Source: Rhodopirellula baltica SH 1 (lineage in GTDB: Bacteria; Planctomycetota; Planctomycetia; Pirellulales; Pirellulaceae). Taken from it: a stretch of 64,000 nucleotides of DNA. Below are positions 1 to 9,042 of this stretch, piece after piece (positions within the stretch are counted from its first letter, which is position 1; each line of letters begins with the position of its first letter). The notes under the pieces are model-generated. The model was not told the origin of the DNA. It saw nothing but the letters and a program-made list of their open reading frames with translations, and searched no databases. The position numbers and the translations under genes are program-made. The DNA lies in contig NC_005027.1 of assembly GCF_000196115.1 (NCBI RefSeq), forward strand, positions 3,224,001 through 3,288,000. The letters are read 5' to 3'.

Positions 1-11
1 GCCCAGCTCGC

Positions 12-1232
12 TCAGCCCAAGCCACCGAGCAATCGCTCGCGAGCCAGACGCAAACGCTCGGAAACCTCTGGCAGATCGTTTCCGACTGCGGTGAGGTGCC
101 CCATCTTGCGTCCCGCTGGCGCCGCGTGCTTGCCATACAAATGCAATGCAACGCCAGGCGTCTCCAGACACGATTCCCAATTGGGCGACGCCCCATGGGA
201 CTCAGCTGCCACCCAGATGTCACCCAATAAATTCAACATGCTGGCCGCCGGAACGACCATCGATGTATCACCAAGCGGCAAACCACAGATCGCTCGGACA
301 TGCTGTTCAAACTGGCTGGTCGCACACGCTTCGATCGTCACGTGCCCCGAATTGTGAGGCCGCGGCGCCACCTCGTTGACGATCAACTCGTCCTTCGTCA
401 CGAACAATTCCACGCACAAAAGCCCCACCAATCCCAAGTGCTCCGCCACCCGCCTTGCGATTTCGCGAGCTTGGGTTTCCATCTCAGGCGAAACATCGGC
501 GGGAAGTTTGGTTTCGTCCAAGATGTGATTTTGGTGATCGTTTTCGAAGACCGGAAACGTCTCGACTCGCTGATCCAGCGTCCGGGCCACAATCACCGAC
601 GCTTCTCGTTCAAATGGAACCAACGCTTCGGCAACCCATGGCGGTTGGCCATCGCCGCCACTCTCGGCCCCTGCCCATTCGACACTTGCTGCGTCGTCAG
701 GTGAGTTCAGACGATGCTGCCCCTTCCCGTCATAGCCACTTCGACAAGTCTTGACGATGATCGGCCACCCCAACTTTTCGCCCGCAGCAACTACCGTTTC
801 GCGATCATGCACCGGCTCAAAACCAGCCACCGGAATCCCCGCTTCGCGAAGCGTCGTCTTCTCAATCCAGCGATCTTGGGCCATCGCCAAGACAGATGCA
901 TCGGGATAGGTCGGGGCGTGTTTGCTGCAGGCCGCGATCGTGTCCGCGGGAATGTTCTCAAATTCCAACGTGATTACGTCGCAACGCTTTGCAAACGCTT
1001 CGATCGCGGAATGATCTGTCAGAGGGCCGCAAACCGTGAACGCAGCCACCTCGGCGGCCGGCTCATCGCTGCTGCCACAGAACACACCGACGCGATAACC
1101 CATGCGAGCCGCCGCCATGGCAAACATCCGTCCCAACTGTCCGCCACCGACCATACCGATCGTGGCACCTGGGAGGATGACTTGTGTTGAGGCAGAAGTT
1201 TGTTCGGTTTTGGGTATCTGGTTGTCACTCAT
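12..1232 (-). CDS. purK: N5-carboxyaminoimidazole ribonucleotide synthase
   Basis: ATP-grasp enzyme of de novo purine synthesis; with bicarbonate and ATP it converts AIR to N5-CAIR in the cytoplasm. The 406-residue product has an N-terminal nucleotide-binding glycine loop ([11 protein letters not shown], about residues 27-37), a central ATP-grasp region ([14 protein letters not shown]) and the C-terminal motif [12 protein letters not shown] followed by the TIEAC segment, all typical of PurK. Length is normal for the family apart from a ~24-residue polar N-terminal extension. The start codon overlaps the stop codon of upstream purE by 4 bp (ATGA), so the two are translationally coupled. The gene lies complete at the left edge of the window. 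Confidence 0.95.
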   Translation of the reverse strand: MSDNQIPKTEQTSASTQVILPGATIGMVGGGQLGRMFAMAAARMGYRVGVFCGSSDEPAAEVAAFTVCGPLTDHSAIEAFAKRCDVITLEFENIPADTIAACSKHAPTYPDASVLAMAQDRWIEKTTLREAGIPVAGFEPVHDRETVVAAGEKLGWPIIVKTCRSGYDGKGQHRLNSPDDAASVEWAGAESGGDGQPPWVAEALVPFEREASVIVARTLDQRVETFPVFENDHQNHILDETKLPADVSPEMETQAREIARRVAEHLGLVGLLCVELFVTKDELIVNEVAPRPHNSGHVTIEACATSQFEQHVRAICGLPLGDTSMVVPAASMLNLLGDIWVAAESHGASPNWESCLETPGVALHLYGKHAAPAGRKMGHLTAVGNDLPEVSERLRLARERLLGGLG

Positions 1233-1747
1233 GGAAGCTCTGCCGATGCGATCACGTCGTCACGTTGTTTTGCAACGAATGCCTCGAGACGACCGCGGAG
1301 TGCCTCGTCGTGGGTCGCCAAAATACGAGCTGCCATCACCCCTGCGTTCTTCGCTCCCGCCACACCGATCGACATCGTCGCTACCGGAATTCCACCTGGC
1401 ATCTGGACGATGGAAAGCAACGAATCCAATCCCTGCAAAGCCCGGCTTTGAATGGGCACGCCGATCACTGGCAAAACCGTTTCCGAAGCGACCATTCCCG
1501 GCAGATGGGCGGCGCCACCGGCTCCCGCAATGATGACTTTCAATCCTCGGGACGCGGCCGATCGAGCGTATTCGAACATGCGTTCGGGTGTACGGTGAGC
1601 GGAAACGACGGATCGCTCATGCTCTACGCCGAGAAGATCCAGCATCTCGCAGGCCGCTGACATGGTGTCCCAGTCATTGCGGCTGCCCATGATCACACCA
1701 ACACGAGGCAAAAGCGAATCGGTCGCGGAATCGTCTTGGTCAGTCAT
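1229..1747 (-). CDS. purE: N5-carboxyaminoimidazole ribonucleotide mutase
   Basis: Converts N5-CAIR to CAIR, the step after PurK. The 172-residue protein carries the class I PurE signatures: [13 protein letters not shown] near residue 17, [13 protein letters not shown] around residue 50, and [11 protein letters not shown], which form the substrate-binding pocket. The small size and single domain fit bacterial PurE. It is first in a two-gene purE-purK operon with a 4-bp overlap. No purine riboswitch was recognised in the short upstream region. Confidence 0.95.
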   Translation of the reverse strand: MTDQDDSATDSLLPRVGVIMGSRNDWDTMSAACEMLDLLGVEHERSVVSAHRTPERMFEYARSAASRGLKVIIAGAGGAAHLPGMVASETVLPVIGVPIQSRALQGLDSLLSIVQMPGGIPVATMSIGVAGAKNAGVMAARILATHDEALRGRLEAFVAKQRDDVIASAELP

Positions 1748-1997
1748 CAGCTACTCTGAATACGAATCATCTGGAACAATGCGGGTACGACAGTGCCAAC
1801 CAGCTGGAAAGCGTTCAATCTTCGACGAAAAAGCCAGCACAGGCCACGCCAACAATCTGCCACGGGTTATACCGCAACGACTCCCCGCGATGAATTGCCC
1901 CTCTTCGATCCACTTGAGCACGTTCGATCGACTCAAGCACATTGGCCCTGGCACAGACCACTGGCCCATTGACCGCTTGCGATCGTCTTCCATCGCC

Positions 1998-2030
1998 CGC
2001 TTTCCACAACCACTCGCTTTCCACAACCAC
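1998..2030. repeat. 16-bp tandem direct repeat
   Basis: The 302-bp divergent interval between purE and the GrpB-like gene (1748-2049) holds two adjacent perfect copies of CGCTTTCCACAACCAC at 1998-2013 and 2015-2030, just upstream of the start at 2050. It could be an operator or simple slippage. No other gene is supported in this interval; the short open frames here have no recognisable features. Confidence 0.6.
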
Positions 2031-2049
2031 CCATTCGCCTGAGTCGTCC

Positions 2050-2613
2050 ATGACATCGCCGCCATTCGACCTGACGCCTTGGGATGGATTGGATCCCGAG
2101 GGCCCCGCACCCATCCGGCTGATGCATCACGACGCCCGTTGGAAACAAGAATTCGAACAAACCCGCAGCAGCCTACTGCAATCCTGCCAGGGTCACGTCA
2201 CACAAATCGACCACGTGGGCAGCACTTCGATTTCCGGCCTGATCGCGCAACCGATCATTGATGTCGTTGCTCTCGTTTCCGATCTTTCCAGCCTCGACGC
2301 CGCTTCTCTGCACATCGAGGGTCTCAACTATCGAGTCGTGGCCACGCCAAAGTGGTTGGATCAATCGCTGATGTTGCAGAAACCTCGACACGGCGAAACC
2401 ACCCACCAAGTCCTCTTGATGGTTCTGGGCAATCCCGCTCACCAGCGAGTGATTCAAATGCGAGACTATTTGCGAGCCAACCCCGAAGAAGCACTGCGAT
2501 TCGAAAGCATCAAAGTGGACCGCTGGAAGCAAAGCGGCGGCGATCCAAACCGATACGAACAAGACAAAGCGATTGTCTTTTCGAGACTCGAGGATCAAAT
2601 CTCAGGTCTCTAG
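2050..2613 (+). CDS. GrpB-like nucleotidyltransferase fold protein (UPF0157)
   Basis: The 187-residue protein belongs to the GrpB/UPF0157 family, related to the nucleotidyltransferase fold. Visible hallmarks are an N-terminal YD.RW-like segment (HHDARWKQEFEQ), then IDHVGSTSISGLIAQPIIDV, which holds the conserved HxGSTSxxGLxxKPIID core, here with Gln in place of the usual Lys. The exact substrate of the family is not known. The ATG at 2050 is preferred because homology begins soon after it; an upstream in-frame ATG at 1942 would run through repetitive DNA. It reads away from purE and is followed directly by a tandem repeat. Confidence 0.85.
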   Translation: MTSPPFDLTPWDGLDPEGPAPIRLMHHDARWKQEFEQTRSSLLQSCQGHVTQIDHVGSTSISGLIAQPIIDVVALVSDLSSLDAASLHIEGLNYRVVATPKWLDQSLMLQKPRHGETTHQVLLMVLGNPAHQRVIQMRDYLRANPEEALRFESIKVDRWKQSGGDPNRYEQDKAIVFSRLEDQISGL

Positions 2614-2618
2614 ACAGG

Positions 2619-3093
2619 TGGCACTATATAGAATGCCCCTATCCAAATTACCCTGGCTCCCCTCGCCCTGAAGCAAGTTTGCCGAGTTGTAGGCCAGGTT
2701 CCACCCGGCAACCACGGCAATGCTTTCGAACAAAGCGAGGCGTCTGCACCGTTCCAGGTGTCATCGACGCACGAAATTCAATCGACCAGTCACCCGCGCC
2801 AGCTGGAACCTGGCCTACGAGCAGCATCGCGTCTGTGACCAGAGAACTCCGAATGATGAATGGCACCATATGGAATGCCCCTATCCAAATTGCCCTGGCT
2901 CCCCTCGCCCCGAAGCGGGTTTGCCGAGTTGTAGGCCAGGTCCCACCTGGCAACCAAGGCAATGCTTTGGAACAAAGCGAGGCGTCTGCACCGTTCCAGG
3001 TGTCATCGATGCAGAAAACTCAATCGACCAGTCACCCGCGCCAGGTGGAACCTGGCCTACGAGCAACATCGCGTTTGTGACCAGAGAAACTCC
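2619..3093. repeat. Two-copy 242-bp tandem repeat with inverted internal arms
   Basis: Copy 1 runs 2619-2860 and copy 2 from 2861 to about 3093; they are about 90% alike over the aligned parts. Each copy has inverted arms containing GTAGGCCAGGT and its complement: 2689-2704 with 2803-2818 in copy 1, and 2931-2950 with 3041-3060 (19 of 20 positions complementary) in copy 2. The elements fill the space between two convergent genes and end at the aldo/keto reductase stop codon. Open frames inside are shared between copies and have no coding signature. This resembles a nonautonomous mobile or REP-like intergenic element. Confidence 0.8.
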
Positions 3094-4131
3094 CTACAGA
3101 CGCCGCAATCCATCTTCCGTCATCGCGTTCGGAATCTCGACCTCGACAGCATCGATTCGTGCCATCGTCTCATCATCCAAAATCATATCGTCGGAGACCA
3201 AAATTTCTTTCAACTGCTCGATCGACGTGGCACCGACAATCGTCGATGCGACGAAGTCATGTTGCTTGCTCCATGCGACTGACAACGCCGTTCCCGTCGT
3301 TCCGATCGATTCAGCGATCTCGTGCATTCGAACCGCGGTTTCAATGGTGCGATCGTTGACGAAACGCTGCGCCATTGCCTTTTGCCGATCATTCCCCGTT
3401 TGCAGGTACTCCGAAAAACGACCTCCCGGTGGCGGTCCATTTTCGTATTTACCTGTCAAAACTCCGCCGCCCAAAGGGGAGTACGGCAACAGACTCACGT
3501 TCTCTCGACGGCAAACCTGAGCCAACTCGTTTTCACAGCGACGGTTGATCAAGCTGAAATTGTTTTGCACGGTTTGGTAACGATCAACGCCGTGAATGTC
3601 GGCCGCCCACAAACTTTTCATCAACCCCCACGATGTCTCGTTACTGCATCCGATCACGCGAACCTTTCCGGTGCGGCGAAGATGAGTCAATGATTCCAAC
3701 ACCTCCTCGTAGGGCATCCCATGATCGGGCCAATGGATCTGATACAGATCGATGGTTTCCACACCCAACCGACGCAGCGAATCTTCACATGCTCGAATAA
3801 TTTGATGACGATCCAGCGTCGTCCGACCATGCCGAACCGGCGGCGTGAACCATCCATGCCCGGGCCCCGTCACTTTGGTAGCGACCGTTACTAAATCTCG
3901 AGGTTTGGTTCGCAACCACCGTCCAAAAATTTCTTCCGTGACACCAAAGGTTTCGTCTTTGGGCGGGACCGGATAAATCTCTGCCGCGTCAAAGAAGTTG
4001 ATCCCGGCATCAAACGCATGATCGCAAATCGCGTGGCTGGTCGATTCGTCGCAGGAACTCCCAAACGTCATCGTTCCCATACAAATGTCAGAAACGACAA
4101 TTCCGCTGCTTCCTAAACGACGCTGTTGCAC
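3094..4131 (-). CDS. Aldo/keto reductase (Tas-like)
   Basis: NADPH-dependent oxidoreductase with a TIM-barrel fold. The 345-residue sequence has the catalytic tetrad Asp48 and Tyr53 (FFDAAEIYP), Lys86 (VATKVTG) and His133 (DLYQIHWPDH), plus the late cofactor-binding region (STIVGATSIEQL). The long loop and overall length resemble the Tas/YajO group, whose natural substrates are usually unclear. It is a single gene, convergent with the GrpB-like gene across the tandem repeat; its stop codon lies at the repeat edge. Start at the ATG at 4131. Confidence 0.92.
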   Translation of the reverse strand: MQQRRLGSSGIVVSDICMGTMTFGSSCDESTSHAICDHAFDAGINFFDAAEIYPVPPKDETFGVTEEIFGRWLRTKPRDLVTVATKVTGPGHGWFTPPVRHGRTTLDRHQIIRACEDSLRRLGVETIDLYQIHWPDHGMPYEEVLESLTHLRRTGKVRVIGCSNETSWGLMKSLWAADIHGVDRYQTVQNNFSLINRRCENELAQVCRRENVSLLPYSPLGGGVLTGKYENGPPPGGRFSEYLQTGNDRQKAMAQRFVNDRTIETAVRMHEIAESIGTTGTALSVAWSKQHDFVASTIVGATSIEQLKEILVSDDMILDDETMARIDAVEVEIPNAMTEDGLRRL

Positions 4132-4325
4132 GACTGATCCACCAAGAGAAAATTGGGTTACACTGTTCGGTCTTTGACGGCGGAGGTTTTAGCTCAAACC
4201 GCATTGGAATCCCACCACATGCCCGTTCGTCGTCAAAACCCGCCTGTATGAGCTGCCGCTGATCGCTTCCCGCCTTTCCCTCGTCGTTTCCCGCCAAAAT
4301 CCCACCTCGCAAGAACCAAACCCGC

Positions 4326-5294
4326 ATGATTCCTACCCCAGAGCGTTCTCGCCCTTCTGCCGCACAACGGACCTTTCCCACCTCCCGTCGACTCACCTCA
4401 ACTAGCATCCTCCTGACCGCACTCGTGGTACTGCTGACACCCCAATTGGCGACCAACCTCGCCGCGGAAGAAGCCTACACATGGTCGGCCGACTCTGACC
4501 CCAAAGAGGGTGTTCCCCAAGGCAAGGTCACACAGCACGAGTTTTCAGACAGCAAAATCTTCCCAGGCACCCGGCGGCGATACAGCGTCTACGTGCCGGC
4601 TCAATACGATGGCTCACAACCCGCCGCGCTGATGGTCTTTCAAGATGGGCACACATTCCAAGGCCCTGGCGGTGACTTTCGTCTTCCGACTGTGTTCGAC
4701 AACCTGATCGCGGCAGGCGACATGCCCGTCACAATCGCCGTGATGGTTGATCCAGGCCACAAAGGCGAACTGCCACCCAAACGAGGCTGGAAACCCACGC
4801 CATCCAACCGAGCCTTTGAATACGACACCGTCTCGGGTGACTACGCCGAGTTCTTGCTGACCGAACTACTGCCGGTGATCCAAGAGCAATACAAAATCAC
4901 CGACAATCCTGAACTGCGAGCCATCTGCGGAAACAGCTCCGGTGGCATCTGTGCATTCTCGGTCGCTTGGTTCCGTCCCGACTCGTTTCGAAAGGTCATG
5001 TCGCACATCGGCAGCTTCGTCAACATCCGTGGCGGACATAACTACCCCGCCATGATTCGCAAAACCGACCCGAAGCCAATCCGAGTCTTCCTGCAAGACG
5101 GCAGCGGAGACCTGGACAACAGCCACGGCAACTGGCCCTTGGCCAACCAACAAATGGCCGCCGCACTGGCCTTTCAAGAATACGACTACAAGTTTGTCTA
5201 CGGCGAAGGCGGCCACAACGGAAAACACGGGGGCTCGATCTTCCCCGACTCGTTGCGTTGGCTGTGGCGTGGATGGAAAGAGTTGACGCCGTGA
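4326..5294 (+). CDS. Secreted esterase, enterochelin-esterase-like alpha/beta hydrolase
   Basis: Predicted exported serine hydrolase of 322 residues. A long basic N-region and hydrophobic stretch (about 22-47) ending in Ala-Ala look like a signal peptide. The mature part matches the Fes/IroE-like esterase D fold: YSVYVPAQYDG, a DG(H) oxyanion-side segment, and the nucleophile elbow GNSSGG with Ser204; a late GGHNGKHGG probably supplies the catalytic His. The substrate cannot be read from sequence; carbohydrate esters are as likely as siderophores. It overlaps the next gene, suggesting one transcript with the dehydroquinate-synthase-like and propeller-like genes. Confidence 0.85.
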   Translation: MIPTPERSRPSAAQRTFPTSRRLTSTSILLTALVVLLTPQLATNLAAEEAYTWSADSDPKEGVPQGKVTQHEFSDSKIFPGTRRRYSVYVPAQYDGSQPAALMVFQDGHTFQGPGGDFRLPTVFDNLIAAGDMPVTIAVMVDPGHKGELPPKRGWKPTPSNRAFEYDTVSGDYAEFLLTELLPVIQEQYKITDNPELRAICGNSSGGICAFSVAWFRPDSFRKVMSHIGSFVNIRGGHNYPAMIRKTDPKPIRVFLQDGSGDLDNSHGNWPLANQQMAAALAFQEYDYKFVYGEGGHNGKHGGSIFPDSLRWLWRGWKELTP

Positions 5295-6442
5295 CCGAAC
5301 ATGACATTTCATTCGAAGTCAAATTTGTTCATCGCCTGAGACAAACCGACGACGTCTCTCAAGCCGACTTCCCCGTGCTGGAATCTGTCCTGCACGGCGA
5401 ACAAAGTGACACCGCCGCGCCGAAGGTTCTGTTCTGCTTGGACAGCAACCTGGAGGGCGGCGAATTCGCCACCGCATTGATCGCACAAATGCGAACCAGC
5501 AACGCAATGCGGTTGGTTCGCGAACCGATGATCGTGCCCGGTGGTGAATCATGCAAAAACTCCGAGCACACCCTTCGCGATCTGCTCGCCGCGATCAACT
5601 CACACGACCTGGATCGACGCAGCTACATCATCGTTGCCGGCGGCGGTGCCGTCCTGGACGCGGTTGGCTTCGCTGCCGCCATCGCTCACCGAGGCGTCCG
5701 TCTGATTCGGCTGCCGTCGACCACGCTCGCCCAAGCCGACTCGGGCGTCGGCGTGAAAAACGCGATCAACTACTTTGAAAAGAAGAACTGGATCGGCAGC
5801 TTCGCGGTGCCCTGGGCCGTCTTCAATGACACCGCCATCCTGAAAACGCTTCCCGATCGCGACTTCCGATCAGGTTTAACCGAAGCCGTCAAAGTCGCCC
5901 TGCTGAAAGACGCCGCCTTCTTCGACTTCCTGCGAAGATCCGCCGGCAAACTTCGCCGACGCGTGGCCGATGTTTCCAAGGAAGCGATCGCGCGTTCATG
6001 CCAATTGCACCTGGATCACATCACGGCGGGAGGCGACCCCTTCGAAGCCCTCGAAGCTCGCCCGCTCGATTTTGGACACTGGTCCGCCCACCGCATGGAA
6101 CCGATGTCCAACTACGCCCTTCGTCACGGCGAAGCAGTTGGCATCGGCGTGGCTCTCGACACATTGTATTCAGCCCGAAAGTTTGGCTTCCCAACGCCGC
6201 TGGCTCACGCGGTCTGCCAAACCCTTGCTAACCTGGGCTCGCCGCTCTGGTGCGACCAACTTGATACACCCGACGAGGTCCTGCGAGGACTCGAAGAGTT
6301 CCGGCAACACCTTGGCGGTCGCCTGACCGTGACCATGCTGAAGAACCCCGGCGAAGCCATCAACGTGCATGAAATCGACCTTCCGGTCATGAAATCCTGC
6401 ATCGACGAACTGCGTAAAATTGCCAAACAACAAACCGCGTGA
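5291..6442 (+). CDS. 3-dehydroquinate-synthase-family protein (possibly EboD-type)
   Basis: Member of the dehydroquinate synthase/sugar-phosphate cyclase family. The NAD-binding core GGGAVLDAVGFAAAIAHRG, then STTLAQADSGVGVKNAIN, and the metal-ligand regions GLTEAVKVALL and RHGEAVGIGVALD are all present, so the enzyme appears intact. It differs from housekeeping AroB in its N-terminus (FVHRLRQTDDV), which resembles the EboD-like branch. I chose the GTG at 5291, which overlaps the esterase TGA (GTGA); in-frame alternatives are ATG 5273 and 5258. Context with a secreted esterase and propeller protein does not suggest a shikimate operon, so a specialised cyclase role is possible (inference). Confidence 0.85.
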   Translation: MTEHDISFEVKFVHRLRQTDDVSQADFPVLESVLHGEQSDTAAPKVLFCLDSNLEGGEFATALIAQMRTSNAMRLVREPMIVPGGESCKNSEHTLRDLLAAINSHDLDRRSYIIVAGGGAVLDAVGFAAAIAHRGVRLIRLPSTTLAQADSGVGVKNAINYFEKKNWIGSFAVPWAVFNDTAILKTLPDRDFRSGLTEAVKVALLKDAAFFDFLRRSAGKLRRRVADVSKEAIARSCQLHLDHITAGGDPFEALEARPLDFGHWSAHRMEPMSNYALRHGEAVGIGVALDTLYSARKFGFPTPLAHAVCQTLANLGSPLWCDQLDTPDEVLRGLEEFRQHLGGRLTVTMLKNPGEAINVHEIDLPVMKSCIDELRKIAKQQTA

Positions 6443-6463
6443 CCAACTGCGACGAGACGACCG

Positions 6464-7369
6464 ATGAAAGCCCTGACGATTGTCTTCCTGGCTCTGCTGG
6501 TCAACCTTGCTCACGCTCAACAGCCAGCCAATGACAAAGTCCATGGCGGCGTTTCAACGCAAACCCCTGCGATCCTCTGCGCCGACCAAGCCGACAACCG
6601 CATCCGATTGGTCGATCCCTTCACGCAAGATGCTGACGCTGCTGACCTGTGGTCCTACCCAGCGGCCGAGGCCCCGCCAAGCAAATACATCCCGACGGAT
6701 GCCAAACGAGTCGTAATGGATGGGGAGGTTTTCGTCCTCGCTGCGTACCATGGACGCGTCCGCCTGGTGCGATTCCGAGATTCGAAACTCATCAAAGACT
6801 ACCCAAGCTACAGCAGTTGCCACTCCGCTGAACTCCTGCCAGACGGCTCGATCGCAACCGTCAACAGCAACCATGGCATGCTCCGCCTGCATCACTCAGC
6901 CGACGATTATGTCGACACTGAATTGCCCTACGCCCACGGAGTGACCTGGGACAAGAAACGCCAATGCCTGTGGGTTCTCGGCGACCGACTCTATCGGTTC
7001 TTATACCGAGACCGGAGACTTTCACTCGACCAATCATTTGACTTGCCAACGTCGCCAACCGGGCATGACCTGTTCCCGTTGCGAACCGAACCCAAGCTCT
7101 TGGTCAGCAACAACGACGCTTTGTATTCGTTTGACATCGAAACCGAAGCCTTCAAACCGTTGTCAGACCTCCATTGGATCAAAAGCGCCAGCCAACACGC
7201 GGATGGATCGATCTGGGTCAGTGACCCGCAACGGCCCGAAATCGGCACTTCCTGGCAAAGCGACTCCGTCATCCCCGTGCAGCCAACCGGCGCCAACCAA
7301 CGACACACCATCGCTGGCTCAAAGTTCTACAAAGCCCGCTGGTGGCAAGACGTCAACTTCAGCTACTAA
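6464..7369 (+). CDS. Secreted propeller-like protein of unknown function
   Basis: A 301-residue protein with a clear signal peptide (MKALTIVFLALLVNLAHAQ) followed by repeated beta-rich segments such as ILCADQADNRIRLVDP and SIATVNSNHGMLRLH, spaced like blades of a beta-propeller. No catalytic motif is evident. It starts 21 bp after the dehydroquinate-synthase-like gene and is probably the last gene of that operon, which also includes the secreted esterase. It may bind a carbohydrate or other ligand outside the cytoplasm, but this is only inference. The DNA after it starts one copy of a dispersed repeat. Confidence 0.7.
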   Translation: MKALTIVFLALLVNLAHAQQPANDKVHGGVSTQTPAILCADQADNRIRLVDPFTQDADAADLWSYPAAEAPPSKYIPTDAKRVVMDGEVFVLAAYHGRVRLVRFRDSKLIKDYPSYSSCHSAELLPDGSIATVNSNHGMLRLHHSADDYVDTELPYAHGVTWDKKRQCLWVLGDRLYRFLYRDRRLSLDQSFDLPTSPTGHDLFPLRTEPKLLVSNNDALYSFDIETEAFKPLSDLHWIKSASQHADGSIWVSDPQRPEIGTSWQSDSVIPVQPTGANQRHTIAGSKFYKARWWQDVNFSY

Positions 7370-7371
7370 GC

Positions 7372-7424
7372 AGGTCGGCAGGAATGATCGAGCAAAACCA
7401 TGTGAGCCGTTTGGGCGTTAGCCC
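7372..7424 (+). repeat. Dispersed ~50-bp intergenic repeat, copy 1
   Basis: This copy begins AGGTCGGCAGGAATGATCG and ends with a GAGCCGTTTGGGCGTTAGCC block. The same two blocks, in the same order but reverse orientation, recur at 15394-15441 and 20466-20520, and the first block alone at 58161-58180. It starts within a few bases of the upstream stop codon. The second block also forms one arm of the MITE-like element at 15226-15415, so the repeat is probably an end or remnant of a mobile intergenic element. Confidence 0.75.
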
Positions 7425-7440
7425 CGGTTGCACGTGGGAG

Positions 7441-7590
7441 CAACGACGCTACCCAAAACATTCAAAATGCTGAAAGACTCCTGCCGAACTGATCAACACA
7501 AGTGGCATACGCTTCCAGCCTGTGATTGCACGAAAGATCAACAACGCTCCCCAAAAACAGTGCAAATGCCGAAAGGCTTCTGCCAAACCG
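7441..7590. repeat. Diverged direct repeat pair
   Basis: Two ~50-bp blocks at 7441-7490 and 7540-7590 share CAACRACGCT, CCCAAAA, CAAAATGC or CAAATGC, GAAAG and CTGCC in order, with many substitutions. They lie downstream of the DUF2071 gene, which reads leftward. No gene is supported in 7370-7605. Confidence 0.5.
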
Positions 7591-7605
7591 CTTGAGCGTC
7601 GTCCA

Positions 7606-8352
7606 TCAATCCGGGTCGTTTGAAAGCACGTGATTGCAAAGCGATTCTCGGTGATGCCATTCATGGTCCACCCCACGCATCAGTAGCGCATTGTCAAACG
7701 AAACGGACCCCTCAGGGAAGACGTCGCGGTCATCGAAGAACGACGACCGAACGCTCGTGACGGCGAGCGGCTGCACATGCCAATTGGCCGTCCGAAGCTC
7801 CAAACCGTCGAACTGCGTGGCCTCACTAGCGGGCGAGTACCCAAGGGAACCAGCCTCGAAGAACTGCGAACACTTCGCGACGTTGGCAAAGACAGAACTC
7901 GCTGGCAATTCGTCCGCCGTCCGACCTTCCACAGCGACGTGGGCAGTCCCGTCAACACTGTCCATTGCGATGCGATATTCCTCATCCGTTTCCCGGACCA
8001 TGAAACGTGCCCGATGGTGGACACCAGGGAAAACACGACCACCTGCAACCGCGTTTAACATCGAAGAGGTATCCCGCCGGGGAATGTACACGCCAGTCCG
8101 CCTGACCCCGTCGATCTCCCATTCAACGGCGATGCGGTGAGCAGCGTTCTCAGAGGAGATCCCGAGAAACGAAGGCCAACGTTTCGGTCGGATATGCTTG
8201 AGACGAATCAGGCAGAGCCCCGCCATGCCAAACCCATTGACAGTCTGAGGCCGGAACGGAGCCGGACAGACGCGCGACAACACGTCCGGGTCAACGCGAT
8301 AATTGACCAACACACGTCGATCAATCAGTCCTCGAATAGTTGGAATTCGCAT
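7606..8352 (-). CDS. DUF2071 (YqjF-like) family protein
   Basis: The 248-residue protein looks like the DUF2071/COG3361 family: an early VNYRVDPDVLSRVCPAPFRP segment, FGMAGLCLIRLKHIRP, then IAVEWEIDGVRRTGVYIPRRDT and a central GGRVFPGVHHRARF, matching the family order. The family fold resembles acetoacetate decarboxylase but the biochemical role is unknown. It begins at the ATG at 8352. Upstream (8353-8466) nothing coding is seen; then a degenerate attC-like site begins. It may be the chromosomal flank of the cassette array or an early cassette without a recognisable left site. Confidence 0.8.
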   Translation of the reverse strand: MRIPTIRGLIDRRVLVNYRVDPDVLSRVCPAPFRPQTVNGFGMAGLCLIRLKHIRPKRWPSFLGISSENAAHRIAVEWEIDGVRRTGVYIPRRDTSSMLNAVAGGRVFPGVHHRARFMVRETDEEYRIAMDSVDGTAHVAVEGRTADELPASSVFANVAKCSQFFEAGSLGYSPASEATQFDGLELRTANWHVQPLAVTSVRSSFFDDRDVFPEGSVSFDNALLMRGVDHEWHHRESLCNHVLSNDPD

Positions 8353-8466
8353 TCAAAGTGCCTCCGGATTGATGGATACGCTACGGCACGAACCGCAACG
8401 CCCTCCCAACATTCACATCAAGCGAACCACAAAGAACACAGATCAAAAGCGAACACCAACTGCTGG

Positions 8467-8608
8467 CCCGCAAAACGCAAACTCTTACGGACGCCAGTCG
8501 CAACCGAAAGCGAGCGATGCTTGACCGATAGCAAGTTGCACCACGACGGACGCACGCAGCCAAGTGTGGCGGTCATGCTGCAGGCCTAACGGAAACACCA
8601 TGTTATCG
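8467..8608 (+). repeat. Degenerate attC-like site 0
   Basis: This stretch aligns with the four better sites downstream: CTTACGG at the left, GAAAGCGAGCGATGCTTGA in the middle, GCCAAGTGTGGCGG, and ACACCATGTTATCGG at the right. The right core GTTATCG (8602-8608) corresponds to the R-prime box. The left core is poorly conserved. The internal GCCTAAC near 8584 is a possible alternative left core after a deletion. It would mark the start of the cassette carrying the small membrane protein. Confidence 0.5.
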
Positions 8609-8621
8609 GACACTTGCATCG

Positions 8622-9026
8622 TCACCAGCCCTTGAACGCCCGATGGATCGCGACCCAAACCGTGCCAACGACGCCAATCAGCCCTCCGAAACATGGTGGT
8701 TGGGCCGCAAACATGTACGACCCAGCCCCCATGTCACCAGTGTACGCCATCCCCAGCCAAATACCGAAGATGGGAAATACCACCATGCCGAACAAATACG
8801 GACGGGGCGGCATCAAGGCAAAAAGCGGCCAAAGGAAGTAGAGCAGAGCGAAGCCGAGAAATGCAGCCGGCCGTGCGTCGCGGCCCATGAGGGCAACGCC
8901 ACGGTGCATCAGGAACACCAGGGCGAAGGCAGTGAGCAACGACGCAATGGCAGTGCCGGCGGCCTTGGCGTGACGCTCAGCGTCCGGCTCGCGTTCCGGT
9001 GGAGAGTTCGGGATTTCGTTAGCCAA
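8622..9026 (-). CDS. Small multi-pass membrane protein in cassette 0
   Basis: The 134-residue product has a polar, proline- and glutamate-rich N-terminus followed by about three hydrophobic segments (approximately residues 23-45, 51-70 and 76-98, with a further apolar C-terminal stretch). No family is recognised. Translation appears to start at a TTG at 9026, since no in-frame ATG precedes the conserved-looking N-terminus. The gene fills nearly all the space between attC-like sites 0 and A and reads against the attC orientation, like two other genes of the array. Confidence 0.65.
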   Translation of the reverse strand: MANEIPNSPPEREPDAERHAKAAGTAIASLLTAFALVFLMHRGVALMGRDARPAAFLGFALLYFLWPLFALMPPRPYLFGMVVFPIFGIWLGMAYTGDMGAGSYMFAAQPPCFGGLIGVVGTVWVAIHRAFKGW

Positions 9027-9042
9027 TGGGAAGGCCTGCCTC

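Noticed and set aside
300-704. Open frames on the plus strand within purK and purE
   Set aside because: They are antisense shadows of strongly conserved purine genes and show no family features.
1751-2160. Several overlapping leftward frames before the GrpB-like gene
   Set aside because: Composition reflects the direct repeat and the antisense of the GrpB-like gene; no ribosome site or homology is visible.
2352-3520. Long open frames across the tandem repeat (up to 266 codons)
   Set aside because: They arise because the 242-bp unit is open in several frames on both strands; the products are repeats without recognisable folds.
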